Positions 23,746 to 36,697 are shown, counted from the first letter of the stretch. The stretch is DNA of 64,000 nt from Mermis nigrescens (GCA_036768485.1 JAVLUZ010000145.1:22725522-22789521), one strand, 5' to 3'. The notes: generated from the sequence alone by a model not told the origin. Translations and numbers: made by a program.

Positions 23746-24734
23746 CTCCTGTCGCATGTCCAAAAATACGTCATAAAACTCATACTTTGGTATGCAATTA
23801 CGGAAAACAAAATTCACTTACCTCTTGATTACGTTCGATAGGATTCTGCGTCAAACAATAAATCAATTCCTTGTCGATGTTCATTACACGGCAGATCATA
23901 TATCACAACCGACTTATGGTAAAAAGGAGTGATGAAGGGCCAAACGATTATATAAGGCAATAAATCAAATTTTCCATTAATAAATAATAAATGCGAGACT
24001 TAACGTCGCGTCGCCCAAAAAACGACGCATAAATTAATCAAAGTCGATGCTAAAAAGGGCGAAATTTCCAGGTTTCTCTAGGAAAACAAGGCTATTGAGC
24101 GTACAGAAGTAAAAACTGTCCATAAAACTATCTTTTAGACTAAACGGATCGAATGCTCATCAATGGCAGTAACTTAATGGCCTAATAATAGCTACGGTCT
24201 CAACGGTATAAAATATGCGTAACGTCGTAAGAAAAACGGTAGGCACATAAATTGTGTATTGGACTTCAAGAGCGTTTTCGTTAAAGAATATTGCCAAAAT
24301 TCGATCCAATGCCAAAATTTCCCGAATGGTCCAGCAACAAATATATACCCGACCGTATCATATTGTTATCTCTTGACTATTTCAATTGCTCCGTGCGCGT
24401 ACAACGCCGAAATCCGTTCACACGATGTACAAAAATAAGCAACGGTGCGCGCAACAATTTTATACCGTCCTAATCTAATACAATGGATGGGTAAAATTTC
24501 ATTGTATTTGAGGAATAATCGACGAGGACGTGCCGTATTTCACTTTTGTACCTTAGTAACAGTGACTGACCTGAACTGTACGACATTTATCCAAAACATT
24601 TGGTCAGTACGGACAGCGGGTAAAAACAGTGAGGAAGCGATCGAACCGAAAAACAGATAGGCAGGTAATGTGACCTGTCACGAGAAGGAAACGATAGGGA
24701 CTCTACATTACAATATATGATCCTCTGGGGGGTT
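23746..24734. other. CpG-rich non-repeat segment, no gene identified
   Basis: No repeat family seen. The longest frame (24445-24660, forward) has no recognisable motif. Confidence 0.4.
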
Positions 24735-24970
24735 TGGGACATACATGAGCATGGGGGTGAGGGTGGGTATTACTCCTGAGCTTTGAAAAAACTGATAACT
24801 ATCCAGCGATCTTGGTCGAAAAACCAGCCCTTTTTGGGCTCAGAAAAATAGCTATAGTCTTTTTAAGCTTAGAAATGCAATTTAGTTGTCTTTTCTGAGT
24901 TCCAAAACGATATATACTCATTTTATCGACTCCAAAAGGGGACAAAAAGGACCAAAAGGAGACAAATCTT
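24735..24970 (+). repeat. S-family partial copy
   Basis: Carries TGAGCTTTGAAAAAACTGAT, GGTCGAAAAACCAG, AAGCTTAGAAATGC, TTGTCTTTTCTGAG and TCGACTCCAAAAGGGGAC in the same order as 19345-19560. Confidence 0.6.
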
Positions 24971-26169
24971 GAATCGCTTTTCATGCTTATCCACCGCATT
25001 CGTTCGACTTAACGGAGTGCGATTTTTTTCTCCTAGTGTTTATTGAATCCAATGCATACAAAAGCGACATTTGAACACTCAGAAATTGAAAAATTCATCA
25101 ATCACGCTTTGCATAAAGTTACAATCGAAATGCATCGAAAAGTTTCACTCAAATGCAGCGAATGATATTTTGAGCTTTAAAAAATGATGTGATCAATGAT
25201 TACATAGGAGCGCATTATGCGCGAACCATATATACATGCACATAGGTGGGTGAGAAGGTATTACCCCCCGCTGAGAAGTCAGCAAGGCAGGTACTGTCCG
25301 GCAATTTTGAGCTGACGGAACGTTTTTTTGCATCATTTTTTGAGGTCAAAAGCAGTAAAAATGTCAGAAAAATTTCCCGCCGATTAGTACTTTTATGTAT
25401 TTTTCAATCAGAAGGCGCCCAAAATTTATCAATTTGCGTATTTTTCAGTGTTAAAAGTGATCAAATGCAGTCAAAATGTAATAAAATGCTATAAAAATGT
25501 TATATTACCACGAAAAAACGTTTAATAGGCCATTTCGACCATTTTAATTCGTGAACGTTAAATTTACTGGCTTGAATGTCTGGGATTTCAGCCAACTGCT
25601 GACCCTGACCTTGTGCACCTATGGCGTAAACCGTAAAATGACAACGTAAAACTTTGAAGAATGAATCCAGTACGTTTCCTTTATGTTATGCTCCATAACA
25701 AAAAATGATTTATCGATAGCAAAATAAAATATGCCATAGATACGTGACCCACCCTGTACAAAACTTTTTCTGACCATCGTACGCGAACAATTTTCGAACA
25801 CCAAGATTGTAAACGATCCAGAATTCCCAAAAATCTGCCGAACGAGTATGTCTTCATATATATGATGGTAAGTCTGTATTCAAATAGATAAGAAATAGTG
25901 GCAAATTTCCAGCGATGGGTGCCATTTTATGAATATTTGGAATTTTTCATCGTCATAAACCCAGATATTGGCTATACAAAGCTAACAAAGGTCGAAAAAT
26001 CCAGTTTTGTCAAAGAGAGAAAGAGCTAATGTAAAATATTGTGAAACTGTTAAAACTTACCGATACAAAATATACAAAGACTACTGAGGACCATCCTTAT
26101 TCATGTGTAAAGGGACCTTGTACTATATACAAAAACACTTAAGAGAGCAAGAATTTAGGGAGTCCAATA
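24971..26169. other. No recognisable gene
   Basis: About 25245-25460 is a C-rich, GGCGCCC-containing degenerate repeat related to D/S. About 26080-26130 has a short TGTACA-family-like piece. No coding signature. Confidence 0.4.
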
Positions 26170-28472
26170 CAATGACGTATCTAGGACTTTCCTAAGGAAT
26201 CGGTACCCTAACTTTTCCGAAAACAATCAAAGATAGGCCCAAATATTTGCCCTTCAAGTGCAAAATAGCATTTTTCGTCGTTTTACTTTGTCGACGTTTA
26301 TTTAAAATCACTTTTCATGCAACATTTTCCTTAAAAATTTTGAAATTTTTGACAATTTTGTGCTAAAAAATCGTTAAATTCTTTTAGTATTAACAAAAAT
26401 CAGGCGCCCAAAATTGTGGAAATTTAACCCGAAAGACGTTTAGAAGCTTGATTTATTACTTGATTTGCCGCATTTGCAGCATTTGATGCGGAACCAGTGA
26501 TCGTACGGGGTCAGATTTTCACCCCCGATCGGGGTCGGGGTCGGGGATGAAAAACCCCGGTTTTCGGGGTCGGGGTCGGGGTTGAAGATTAACAATTAAC
26601 ATTCCATGATTACATACCAATTTGAAAAGGATAAAAACGATACCTTCACTTGTTTGTAGAGCATACTAATAAAGCTGGTTATGTTCAACATTTTATTTTC
26701 ATTTCAAGTTCAAAAATGGTCTTAGCAATTTAGCATTACTTTCAATTTTAATCACTAATCGCTCTCGCTTTTTCGTTTTCTTCCACAGTTTTTTCATAAC
26801 GGTTTTCTATGGCGCACTGATTGCAGAGGGAGCCAATGGCGCGAAGCGCCGAAAATTTTCGAAATTTTTACCGTTTTCATGTAGAATTTACGCCTTTTTA
26901 TTGACAAACAGTTCGGAAATCATAAGTGGCGCAAAGCATCAAGAAATTCAGTCATATTTTACCGCTCTAAGACAATAATCGGCGGTGCTAAGTGCAGGAA
27001 AATTTTGACGTTTTTACTCTTGAAACTCAATTTATACCGCTTAAATCATACAGAACAGATAAACTAATTGCGGCGCGGAGCGCCGAAAATTTTTAAAAAT
27101 TCCTAATCCTTTTACCTTTTATGTCCTCCTAAAATCTCTTTCAACACGTAGAACGAGATTGTACGGCTGGGAGTCTGGAGTGGCGCTCAAGCGCCCCCAG
27201 CGAGGTCCAGAGCAGAACCCCTGAAAATTTTGTAAAAAAGCACTCTAAAGTTAAAATTTTCGCAAATTGGCAAAATCTCGGTTCTGAATTAAGTCCAAAA
27301 AACTTCGCAACCAATAAGTCATTGAATGATGTATCAATGAGAATTTTGTTCTTACCATTTTCAGGCCCATTAGTGGCCTTCTTATTGATTAGTTCAGAAA
27401 ATAGAAAATGCGCAAAAACACAAGAAAAATTTGGCCTTTCCTTTCATTTAGAATAGAATTATAGTGTCCTTGTAAAGAAAGATGAACAAAGCAGAGAATA
27501 GACAAATTGGTACGCAAACATTTTCGCACTTTTACTATTATGTTCAACAAGCATGTGCAGTTTCATTCAATGAACTAATAGTGCATTAAATTCACTAAAG
27601 TGCTGCGAAGTGCTGGATTATTTTAAGAGATTCAAGCTTTAAAATTCATTGGATCTAATAGTAACAATAAATAATAATGACTCGGTAGCGAAGCGCTGAA
27701 AATTTTGACGTTTGTGCCTTTTAAACTTCAATGTTCTAGACACATTGCAGCCAGAAAAATCAACATAATTTCTGAAAAATTCCGGGGGGCATGTGCCTCC
27801 ATTCCCCTCTCCCCGGCTGCGCCTGTGATTCCGGCAGTAATTTCGGCGCACTTCATAATGGAAAATATGTGAACATGTATGTACGTCATAACAACATGGA
27901 CGACCATGGCGCACTTTTCATGAAATATCGCGAATATCGAGTTTAACAAATTAATTTTGCTGGTGAATGAATCGTCCTTGTTCCGAATTTATTGGCTATT
28001 TATACAATTCTTCTATGTACCAACAAATAAACATGCTATATATCACCTCCGAAGAAAAAGTTCAACCCCGACCCGAGGAAATCATGCCTCCGGCCGGGGG
28101 GGTCGGAGTTACGGCCGGGGTTTTCGGGGTCGGGGTCGGAGGTCGTGGGTCCTCATACGATCACTATGTGGAACGTCTAACTTTAAAAAGTTAAGCTGAA
28201 AAATAGAATAAATCTATGCTGAGATAATTGTTTCTGCACTTGAAATTGTTTCGAAATATAGTCAAAGAACGAAAAATGGCTCTTTTAAGTCGCCAAGGAA
28301 GTAAATAAACGTCATTGACAGGTATTATCCGGCGCAAAGAGCCGGAAAAACTTGAGAAATTATGATCACTCCGACTTTCAAAAATCACTGCAAATTTTAA
28401 ATCCATTCTTTATCTCGACAACTATTTTTGGCGTATAGGAGGGGCGGCCGCACCCCCTTAAATCCGCCCCTG
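26170..28472 (+). repeat. E-family element interrupted by a hAT-type element
   Basis: The left end is CAATGACGTATCTAGGAC. The right end is GGGGCGGCCGCACCCCC followed by AAATCCGCCCCTG. Interior landmarks such as TTTATTACTTGATTTGCCGC before 26494 and GGCGCAAAGAGCCGG at 28331 match the E copies at 34740 and (reversed) 15310 and 48118. The flanking octamers GTCCAATA and TTGCCAAA are only about half identical, so its own TSD is lost or the ends are mis-set. Confidence 0.6.
26495..28166. mobile_element. hAT-type element with TCGGGG subterminal repeats, 1672 bp
   Basis: Flanked by TGCGGAAC (26487-26494) and TGTGGAAC (28167-28174), 7 of 8 identical, with the one difference a C/T change. The ends are CAGTGATCGTACGGGG and the complement of TAGTGATCGTATGAGG. 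Both subterminal zones have GGGGTCGGGGTCGGGG-type runs (26533-26582 and 28087-28146). The interior has GCGAAGC hairpins near 26835 and 27071 and a degenerate one near 27684. No transposase. The AGTGATCGTA ends and TSD place it in hAT with fair confidence. Confidence 0.82.
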
Positions 28473-28615
28473 TTGCCAAACAAAAGACTGATCTGCAGAA
28501 TATAATGTCATTCTCCAACAGCTGTTTTAAAAATTAATTCTTATATTATTGCCGATAAAACAGACGAATCGAGTCAAAAGCAGCGAATAAAAAGTAATAA
28601 ATAGGTACATAAACG
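28473..28615. other. Spacer at edge of the island
   Basis: AT-rich; marks the transition from repeat-rich sequence to the 28.6-34.6 kb island. Confidence 0.4.
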
Positions 28616-28760
28616 TTGCCCAAGTATCGCAAAGCATTTCGTGTTGCCTTGTTCGGGTCATTTCATGACTGCAAAAAGGACCGCACTATAATTTTAGGTG
28701 AAACCGTCCCACTCGTGGGACCACTCCTCTCACCGCAACTTTTGAACCCCAGCTGTATGA

Positions 28761-28943
28761 CGAAATGGGTGGTACGGCGCCACCGTCCTTGCCTTCCTCA
28801 ATGACCGCAGCTTCAAACAGCCCCGAAAAAACAGAAAAGAACATTGGTCAACTGGGTGCCACCGCTTCAGTCAAAGCGTCAACTTTGGGTTGAACCACCT
28901 TCCGTGTAGAAAAGTAGAGAAAATTTTGAAGTACCGAGATTGA
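28761..28943 (+). pseudogene. Protein-like 60-codon frame, unrecognised
   Basis: An open stretch between two in-frame stops, without an initiating ATG. It reads RNGWYGATVLAFLNDRS at its start, then a basic segment (KQPRKNRKEHW), a GCHRF motif and CRKVEK near the end. The composition is balanced and globular-looking, unlike the low-complexity frames elsewhere. It may be an exon or transposon-protein remnant. I do not recognise the family. A competing frame (28616-28804) overlaps it, so coding status is weak. Confidence 0.2.
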
Positions 28944-30482
28944 ATCCACAAATACGATTATCTATTTACAAACATTTCAATGTTTAAAGTAAAGATACCT
29001 GTAGCCATTATTAACGGGGCAACACTTAATAATAAATGAGAAACAAAATTTATGAATTTTAGACAACCATTTATGTAGTAAAATGCCTGTTGGAAACATA
29101 TGCTAGAGAAATTAAGTCAGCTTTTTCATTTAACTGCAAGTTAGACTTGCCTGAGGTCCATGAAATTTCACCCCCAACTTTAAAAACCTTAGTTTGAACA
29201 AACGTGTTGAATAAAGGTTCACTAAATTAACGCATTTGTCTAAAATTTCATGAAGTTCGTGAATGAATGTCGCACGGGAATATGGTTGAAGTGTCACGTT
29301 TGAACGAACAACGTTGGTCTTGGAATTAATGCACTTTAAATGTATTCAGTCACAAACAGTTCAAACTGTAGCAGAGGATGGTATTTGAACGAAGGAGCCT
29401 AAAGCAATTATTTAAGAAATGCCCAACTATATTTTTATTAAGCACTACAACAAGAAAATGAATGAATTAATCCTGGTGCCGGAAAATTTTGTAACAAGCA
29501 CATTTTTAGACCATTTTAGACACAAAAATTTTCCAAGAAATGGCGAAGTCAGTGCTTAGATTAGCCATTACAAACCAAAACGTGGAAAAAGGTAATGGGA
29601 CTATTAAAAAGATGAAGATGAACCTAGTCATGGTACTTACAGATCATATGATTGTATCCAAATGAAAGTGTTTTAGTTACTTCAACAAGAAGATAAAGAA
29701 ACAACAAAAAATGAAACAACATTAATCGGTTGTACAAACCAGCAGATTCTAAAGCATATTTTTTCAAAATTGGTAATGCTAACTGGTACAGCGGAGGGGT
29801 TCCAGCTAAAATTTTGAATTTTCTAATGGAGCTGTGCAGGGGTGACTTAGGATTTTCTCAGAGTGGGCGGCATTGCCGGTAGTGAACTCTATCACGGCAC
29901 GTCATGCACCCGAATTGCCAAATTGCCCAAAATCAATTTCGGCACATTTTTGTATTCACCAAAGTTTTTCCGGAAACCGACCGACAAAATGTGAATAACG
30001 TTGTTTTTAAAACGATTTTAACAAAAAATAAAATTTAGCGCCAATTTCAAGAAATATTTTTACAAATTTAACCAGACGCGATTATTAGAGTTGGCAAAGG
30101 TTGAGCCATTAAATGAGAGACTACAAAATATATCACAAATTTTACTAAAAAATAAAACTGTGAAGGGCAAAGTGTTCATAATAATGGTATGTGGCAGAAA
30201 ATGGAAAAAATTAAACACCTGAAGGCGGTAAAGGCATTTTATTCTACGCAAACGAAGGTAGAAGCTGTTAGATAAATGTGATCGGTGTCAAAAACGAAAA
30301 TTGCAGCCCTGTGGAGCAAAAATTGATGAACAAGTATTCTGAAAGCATATTAAAGGGGGTATTTATACAAAAAGTAATCTGTATCAATGCCAAAAGATGA
30401 CTACATTTTTAGGTCACATTGGTGAAAATGACTTTATTGGTGGAAAGAAAAGTTGAAATTTTTAAGAAAATAAATTTTTTAA

Positions 30483-30692
30483 CATCGCAACGGCTTACTT
30501 GAGAAGCCAAATGACGCCAAGGCGTCAATTGAAATGATTTTATTGGAGACGCTACCGCTGGATTCGAGTAAGGAAGAAGTTGACGAAATGATAAAGCAGA
30601 TGTTTGTGTCGATGTGGCGGCTGCTGTCGACCGAATTTATATGTTATCCCGTATTCAATTGTGCCGAATTTTCAACAAGAACTTTTTGTTAA
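30483..30692 (+). pseudogene. Protein-like 69-codon frame, unrecognised
   Basis: Open from just after a TAA (30480-30482) to a TAA at 30690. It contains EKPNDAKASIEMILLETLPL, an acidic helix-like SSKEEVDEMIKQMF, then WRLLSTEFICYP. An in-frame ATG lies at 30534. The balanced composition suggests a remnant of a real protein, but no family is recognised and the surrounding frames are broken. Confidence 0.25.
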
Positions 30693-31834
30693 CCAAAAAA
30701 TGCTGCTCGAATCGTATTTAGCAGAAATTGAGTACAACTTAATTTTCTGTACAAGCATATCAAAATGGTAGAAAAATATGTTTGTAGCAAATTGAACTTT
30801 GATTAATCCGTAAAATTCCTAAATTGGTTTAAATGGAAGCACAAGTATGATGTTTGAAGGGAATTTTTTTTCAATATGGTTTTTCAATTTTCTCGTGTCG
30901 AGGTTTTTACACGAAAAAATAACGCCGGCGCTGGAGCGTAGAAAAGAAGTAATGGGCAAATTTTTTTTCAATGAGAAAGTAAACTTTCCCAAAAAGATGA
31001 AGAAAACCTAGGAATCCTCTGAATTTGAAAACAGAGAAGAAGAATGCAAAGTCAGTAAAAAGATCAAGAGATGATGGATTGACCGCCGTGCACAGAGTTC
31101 AAAATTGTTTAGTTGATATCCAAAGTCAGTAATTAAAAAATGCATTAAAGAACAATGCTTCAGAAACTACACAATTTCAAGCTAAAGTTGGATATTTATC
31201 GGGTATAGCCAGATGAAAGTATAAATTCATACAACATTTTTTTCAAAATAAACATTGATGCCATTTGAGGATCCATTCAAAACTGAAGGATACACTGAAG
31301 GTGAACATTTAGAATGCTTTGTGGGAAGCTGAATAGCCATTCTATGTATCAGCTGTTTTGAAGAACTAGCAAATGAATTGGAAAAGGTTGAATCAGATTG
31401 GTCCATGGAAACTTGAAATCATAAAAGGAACTCAGAAACAGATGGAGAAGTTTCACATGAGGAGAGAAGAATAAGCAGAACAAATAGTTTATGACACAAA
31501 GGCAAACTGGTTCATAACAAAGGAGAATGTGCTCCATCGAATGAAATGAAAGAGGAAATCAAAATCTTGTTTGAACATTTGTATTCGCAATGCCACAGTG
31601 AGAATGAGATGTCCATCCAGGTTCACTTTACAGAATGTCTTTCTAGTGGAATAGATATTTGAGGGCTAGCCATTCTCTTTTACTGCACACAGAAGTTTGA
31701 TGGAGAAATATCTTCACTAAAAATCCTTCACAGAAACTTAGCTTTGTGATGAGTTTGTCCTGATCCCACAGGGATACAAGGAAAAGCAATGGATCCTCTC
31801 GCCCAAAATAGGTTAACAATGCTCTGACTCCTAG

Positions 31835-32020
31835 GTACTGCTGTGGCATGAAATCAACAAGATGGTAGAGAATGAAGGCAAAAGATGGACATGGGAACAG
31901 GTGAAATCCACAGTGGCATTTTCAACAGCTGAAGAAGAAAACAAGAATATATCAACAGAAAAAAATCTGCAATGCTCAAGAGGAAGAAACTCACAGACTC
32001 TGAGAAGAAACGAAGAATGA
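31835..32020 (+). pseudogene. Protein-like 61-codon frame, unrecognised
   Basis: An open stretch beginning right after a TAG (31832-31834) and ending TGA. It contains HEINKMVENEGKRWTWEQV, then a charged AEEENKN stretch and a basic tail (SRGRNSQTLRRNEE). It is hydrophilic and tryptophan-containing and could be part of a DNA-binding or regulatory protein, though that is only impressionistic. It lies in the CpG-poor part of the island. Confidence 0.2.
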
Positions 32021-34739
32021 CGAACAAACAACTGAAATAGCATGAATTGATTGTTTTAAACACGCTGAGAGATATTTACCTTTTAATATGCAAACATGAG
32101 GATCCCATTTGAGAAGATTTTGGATCAAAATTAGCCATACAATGTTGAAACTTCTCTGTTTTTGATACATTCTCACAAACTGTTCTTCAGCAGACTTTGA
32201 TATTTACGGTAATGGAAGAAGAAGATGATATATATATATAGTATATAAGGAGAGGAGGAGGAGAGGGAGGAGAGGAGAGGAGGAGACATATGCTTCTGGA
32301 ATTTTTCATTAGGATGAAGCTGAAGAAGCAGAACTGGAGTCAAAGCCAAAGTATTGGGGAACTCAAAAGGCAGAGGTTAAGAATGGTGAAGTAAAGAACC
32401 ATGTGCGGTAACAGAATACTATAGGGAACCTGCATCTGGCTGCTGTACTGTCAATAAATGCAAATGGCATTGAAATAAATTAAGAAGACAGTTTTGGACA
32501 AGAAGCAAAGTAGAAGGTATATGTATAAAAGGCAGTTGAAAATGGTTAAAGGGAAGGAAGTGTGTGTTTGGTTGAAGTTGAATGTGTATTCAGCATTTTT
32601 TCTGGGATCCTCCAATGAATACATGATGAAGCCTTTTGTATGATTTTGATTTTTTTTTCATGTTTTTTGTTGCCACTGGTTTCAGAACATGGATTAATTG
32701 ACAGAAGCATCAATGCTGCTTGCCCAGAATAGTTGGGTGTGTGCTATAATGTTCAGAAGAAAATAAACTGACAAAATAAGATTAAACGAATTCATTGGTT
32801 TCTGCAAGGCAATGCTGAGAGATTAGGGTACATTCTGTGACTATGTGAAGAAATCCCAAAGACAATGGGCTAGCTATTCAGAATGTAGAAATGAACAGGT
32901 GGAAAGAATAGAGTGCGAGAAACACTGCAAAGAATTCGTTATGCACAGCTCTGAATACACACACACACACACATCACAAATAACAAGAATAGTGTCTAGT
33001 TTATATGGGAAGATATTTAGCATAGTAACAGTTTGAAAGCGGCAAGAAATATATCATTAGAGCGGTTTTGAAGAAGACACTGTAAAGAGGATGTTGGAAG
33101 CGCTTGGAAGCGGTAGACGTTTCTGCTTCAAAAGGTGGACATTTAGAGCGCTTAGTATCGTTGGATCATTTCTTCGAATCTATAAACAAGAATAAACAGA
33201 AAGGCACACAGAAGAGTTGAACGTCTTTTGATTAATTGAAACAAAAAGCATTCTGTAGAATTGCAAGCGGATAGTTCAATTCGAAGATTGGAAAAGGAAG
33301 AAATACAAGTTTCTGCAAAAGAATGGCATTCAAACTACTGCTGTGTAAACGTATATGCATGGATTGTTATGAACACACACACACACATCACTTGGAAGAG
33401 CACACTCTGCAATGTGTTATCTTTAAATGGAGAAGAGCGCTTTGCAATCGTAAAGGGTTCATCAAATCATCAACGGAAGGAGACTGCTTTGTTTATAGCT
33501 ATCTAACAGAGTTCAACGTATTCAGACATCACAGAGTTGAAGGGCACTGCACTCTTCGTTTGTAAAGGTCAATAAAGGAAATCTAAAAGAGCTAACAAAC
33601 AAGACAAGAGAGCCAAATTAAAGAAGAAACAAAACTGGGAAACATTGGCAAAATTAAAAGAATCAAAATAACACCAAAGAAATGTACAAAGCAAGCTGAG
33701 ACACTACTGCATAAAAGGACGAAGATTTTGTATCCAGCTGATCATCCAAACTACCAAAGAGAACCAAACCTCACTATCAAATGATACCAAAAATAAACAA
33801 ATCAGGCAGGTGCCACAAAAACCATTCCAGCAGAGCCAAAAGCAAGAAGGACAAAGTAAAGGTGAATAAACGAAAAGGAACACCAAGTGTGAATTGTCAA
33901 ATGAGTTTGTCAGAAACTCCATCAAACTCAGAGCTGAAGAAGGTATCAAGGTTCAATAAATAAAAGAAGAAAATAAATGGCAACAGAAAAAACAAAAGAG
34001 CACAGAACCACAGTGAACAGAAAGAAGAGATGGTACCAATATCTTTAAAGAAAGAAGGCAAACATCATAAAATGTGAATATCAGAAAAGGGACATTCAAT
34101 AATCTGCATCAAAATTGTCCCACAGCCAAAGGCTAACATGAAAGAATAGCCTGAGGAGAAACTATCCTACAAAGAAACTGAAACTATATAAACAAATTAA
34201 AGAAACACACAAGCAAAGACAAAGGCAAGAAACTGTTGACAAATAACAGAAACACACACAGATGAAGAAAATATCAGATGAAACTAATGCAACTGTTTGT
34301 CACAGGAGTCAGCTCACACTCTGATATTCATTCAGCTGTATTCAGCACACACACAACTAAAATATCAAAGAGGAAGAAAGCTACATATCAACTATTTTGA
34401 AGGCTTATTTATCTTGAAACCAAAACATTCCCCTGAATGGGCAGACCAGTATCAAAGAATGGATGCAGAGAACAAAACTGGAGGGGTATCCAACTGCAGA
34501 GAAGAGAAATAAAGCCCACTCCCAATAAGCGGAAGCCAATCAGACTAAATGGCTTTTGGTGCCAAAATCAATGTAAAATAAGAATGCAAAATAGGATGAA
34601 ACGGTAATTAAAAATTTCATTTAATAATAAACTACTTTTAAAGCAAATTTTCAATTTTCATTATTTTCAGCCTTCATTTTGCCACGTCTTCCCCTCTTCA
34701 GTTTAACATTCTGAGGTCTTCTGAACCCCCCAACCCAAC

Positions 34740-35333
34740 CAGTAGTGGATCTAGGATTTTCCTACAAAGGTAAGGGGGCAGTACCCCAACTTTTCCAAAA
34801 ATAGTCAAAAATACTTCAAAAATTTTGCCCCTCACGTGCGATATAGCGTTTTTTCGGCGTTTCACATTGTCTACTTTAATCTAAAATCACTTTTAGCGCA
34901 ACATTTATTTGGAATAATTTTTAAACTTTCGACAATTTCGTGCACGAAAATCATTATAATTTTTTGACTATAGCTAAAATCCGGCGCGAAGCGCTGGAAA
35001 ATTCGTGAAACTTAGGCTGAAGAACGTTCGGAAACCCGATTTACTGCTCGATTTCCTATAGGTGTAGCTTTCAACGCCGAAGGTCTAAAATTTTTCAAAA
35101 TTTGTGCTCAAAAAAAAAATATTCCATGAGCAAAAAAAAGGCTTCCAGGTCGCAGAGAAAGTAAATAAATGTCATAATAGGTATAATTTGGCACGAAGCA
35201 CCGAAAAAATTTAAAAAATTATGATCACTGACGGCCAAAAATCATTGCAAATCACATATCCATTCTTTATCTCACCAAATATTCTTGGCCAATAGGGTGC
35301 GGCCGCCCCTCCGTCTCCTAAAGTCCGCCCCTG
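34740..35333 (+). mobile_element. E-family hAT-type element, 594 bp
   Basis: Starts CAGTAGTGGATCTAGG and ends CCTAAAGTCCGCCCCTG, next to a GGTGCGGCCGCCCC block. The flanking octamers AACCCAAC and CCCCCGAC share 5 of 8, a possible decayed TSD. It contains the hairpin CCGGCGCGAAGCGCTGG near 34981 and a decayed one (GGCACGAAGCACC) near 35190. No coding capacity. This is the most complete E copy without an insertion. Confidence 0.65.
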
Positions 35334-35341
35334 CCCCCGAC

Positions 35342-35980
35342 CTCCTCCCACGTGCATGTGTGATAACTGAAGACTTCAACTATGCTGCAGACTCTCATAA
35401 TTAAATTCTTTTAACCTCTTTACCATCCTTTCGCAATTTATAGTGCCATTAAAACGAGTCGAACAAAAGGACTACAAAATGTGTTCGCCTTAGTACGAAT
35501 GTTTCAGTTTCGGCCTTCGAAAACCTTTTTGACCCTCTAGAATTTTATCACTGCCCATGTAAGGACGGGGCTAGCCCACTCCAAGGTCGGGCTGTCTTCT
35601 ACCTCGAAGAATTTGACACTTTCACCTGCTTCTCGCAATTGCTGAAAAAATTTGTTTCTAATAGTTTTTATTATTTTTTGCCGTTACTAATCCATAGCAA
35701 GAGTTTAACGTATCATGTCCCCAAGAACATGACAAAAATTCAGGATTTCGCTGATTTCAGAGTCAAAGTGAAAAACTTTAATAATTTCTACCTTTCCATT
35801 TTTATACATACCATTTCTTATTTATAACTCATTAAGGGTCAATTGAATTCTAACATGCGGGCAAAGATTTGAATTTTTAGAAACGAGATCAAACAATCTG
35901 TGCGGGGAAAAATAACGATTAAAATTTTTAGCGTTAATCTTTGATTAGCCCTGCGTTGAACCCAAAATTATTATGGGCCG
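35342..35980. other. Spacer, no gene identified
   Basis: A frame at 35639-35827 is F/Y/K-rich and featureless. Nothing else supported. Confidence 0.4.
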
Positions 35981-36211
35981 TCAAGGATCATAATTTCTCA
36001 AATTCCTCAGGCGCTTCGCGCCGGATGATACCTATGAATGACATTTATTCACTTTCTTGGTGACCTGGAAGCCATTATTTCCTCTTGGAAAACGTTTCTA
36101 AACAATTCTAACGGCAGAAAGAGCTATTTTAGCATAGTTCTCTTCTATTTTCAAGCAAAAATTTTCAGGCACCGTCTCCCCCTCATAAGGAAAACCCTAG
36201 ATCCGCCACTG
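35981..36211 (-). repeat. E-family fragment, reversed
   Basis: Holds GATCATAATTTCTCAAATTC, hairpin GGCGCTTCGCGCCGG at 36010, and the terminus CCTAGATCCGCCACTG at 36211. The other end is missing. Confidence 0.6.
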
Positions 36212-36697
36212 CTTGTGTCGGTCTTTCTTTCAGATCAGTTGAAGCGTCTAAACGAATTTGAGGAGCCACTTAAAGTAAACACACTATTTTATAGAATGAA
36301 TTCGGTAGACTGTTGTTTCACTTCTTTTTCAAAGAACAAGCGGGACAATAGCGCTTTGATTTTAATTCTTCAAAACGTCTCCGGCATTTTTAGTCTTAAC
36401 GAACTCTCTGCCGCTCATTGTGATGTTCGCTTTAATTTTTTGATTTTTACGAAGGCTTCGGCTTGAGAAATTAACAAAACGTTAATTATGTAATTTCAAG
36501 CCTAATTTTGATTCTCACGAAAGACGCCGATTTTCGAGAATTTTTCGGTCAAAATGGCTGAATCGTTGGAGATTTTAACCATAATATGTACAATGCATCT
36601 ATACCTTCACGTTGTTTTCACTGTACAACGAATAATTTTGAGGTTTTCGAACTTTCCTGAACGAACTAGGATTCAGAAAATGAGACATAGCTCATTA
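36212..36697. other. Spacer, no gene identified
   Basis: The frame crossing from 36038 to 36466 runs through the E fragment into this spacer and shows no domain. Confidence 0.4.

Larger units (their letters stand above)
28616..34560. other. Island lacking the local repeat families, CpG-poor in its right half
   Basis: None of the D, E, G, H, S or TGTACA families is evident here, apart from a short E-like clause near 29845. From about 31100 to 34550 CpG is very rare and GA-rich motifs (GAAGAAG, AAGAAGAAA) dominate, unlike the CpG-rich flanks. Many short frames on the plus strand look protein-like but are broken every 30-70 codons. It also contains AC microsatellites (about 32958-32972 and 33373-33386), a TA run (about 32230-32242) and GGA-rich sequence (about 32250-32286). 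It could be decayed gene or transposon material with a different methylation history. No family was recognised. Confidence 0.5.

Noticed and set aside
33323..33565. Cys/His-rich frame (CKRICMDCYEHTHTHH) as a zinc finger
   Set aside because: The His run comes from an AC microsatellite and the Cys/His spacing fits no finger class.
31100..34550. Bacterial or vector contamination in the CpG-poor island
   Set aside because: AC and GGA microsatellites, AT richness and absence of any long frame argue against bacterial or vector DNA.
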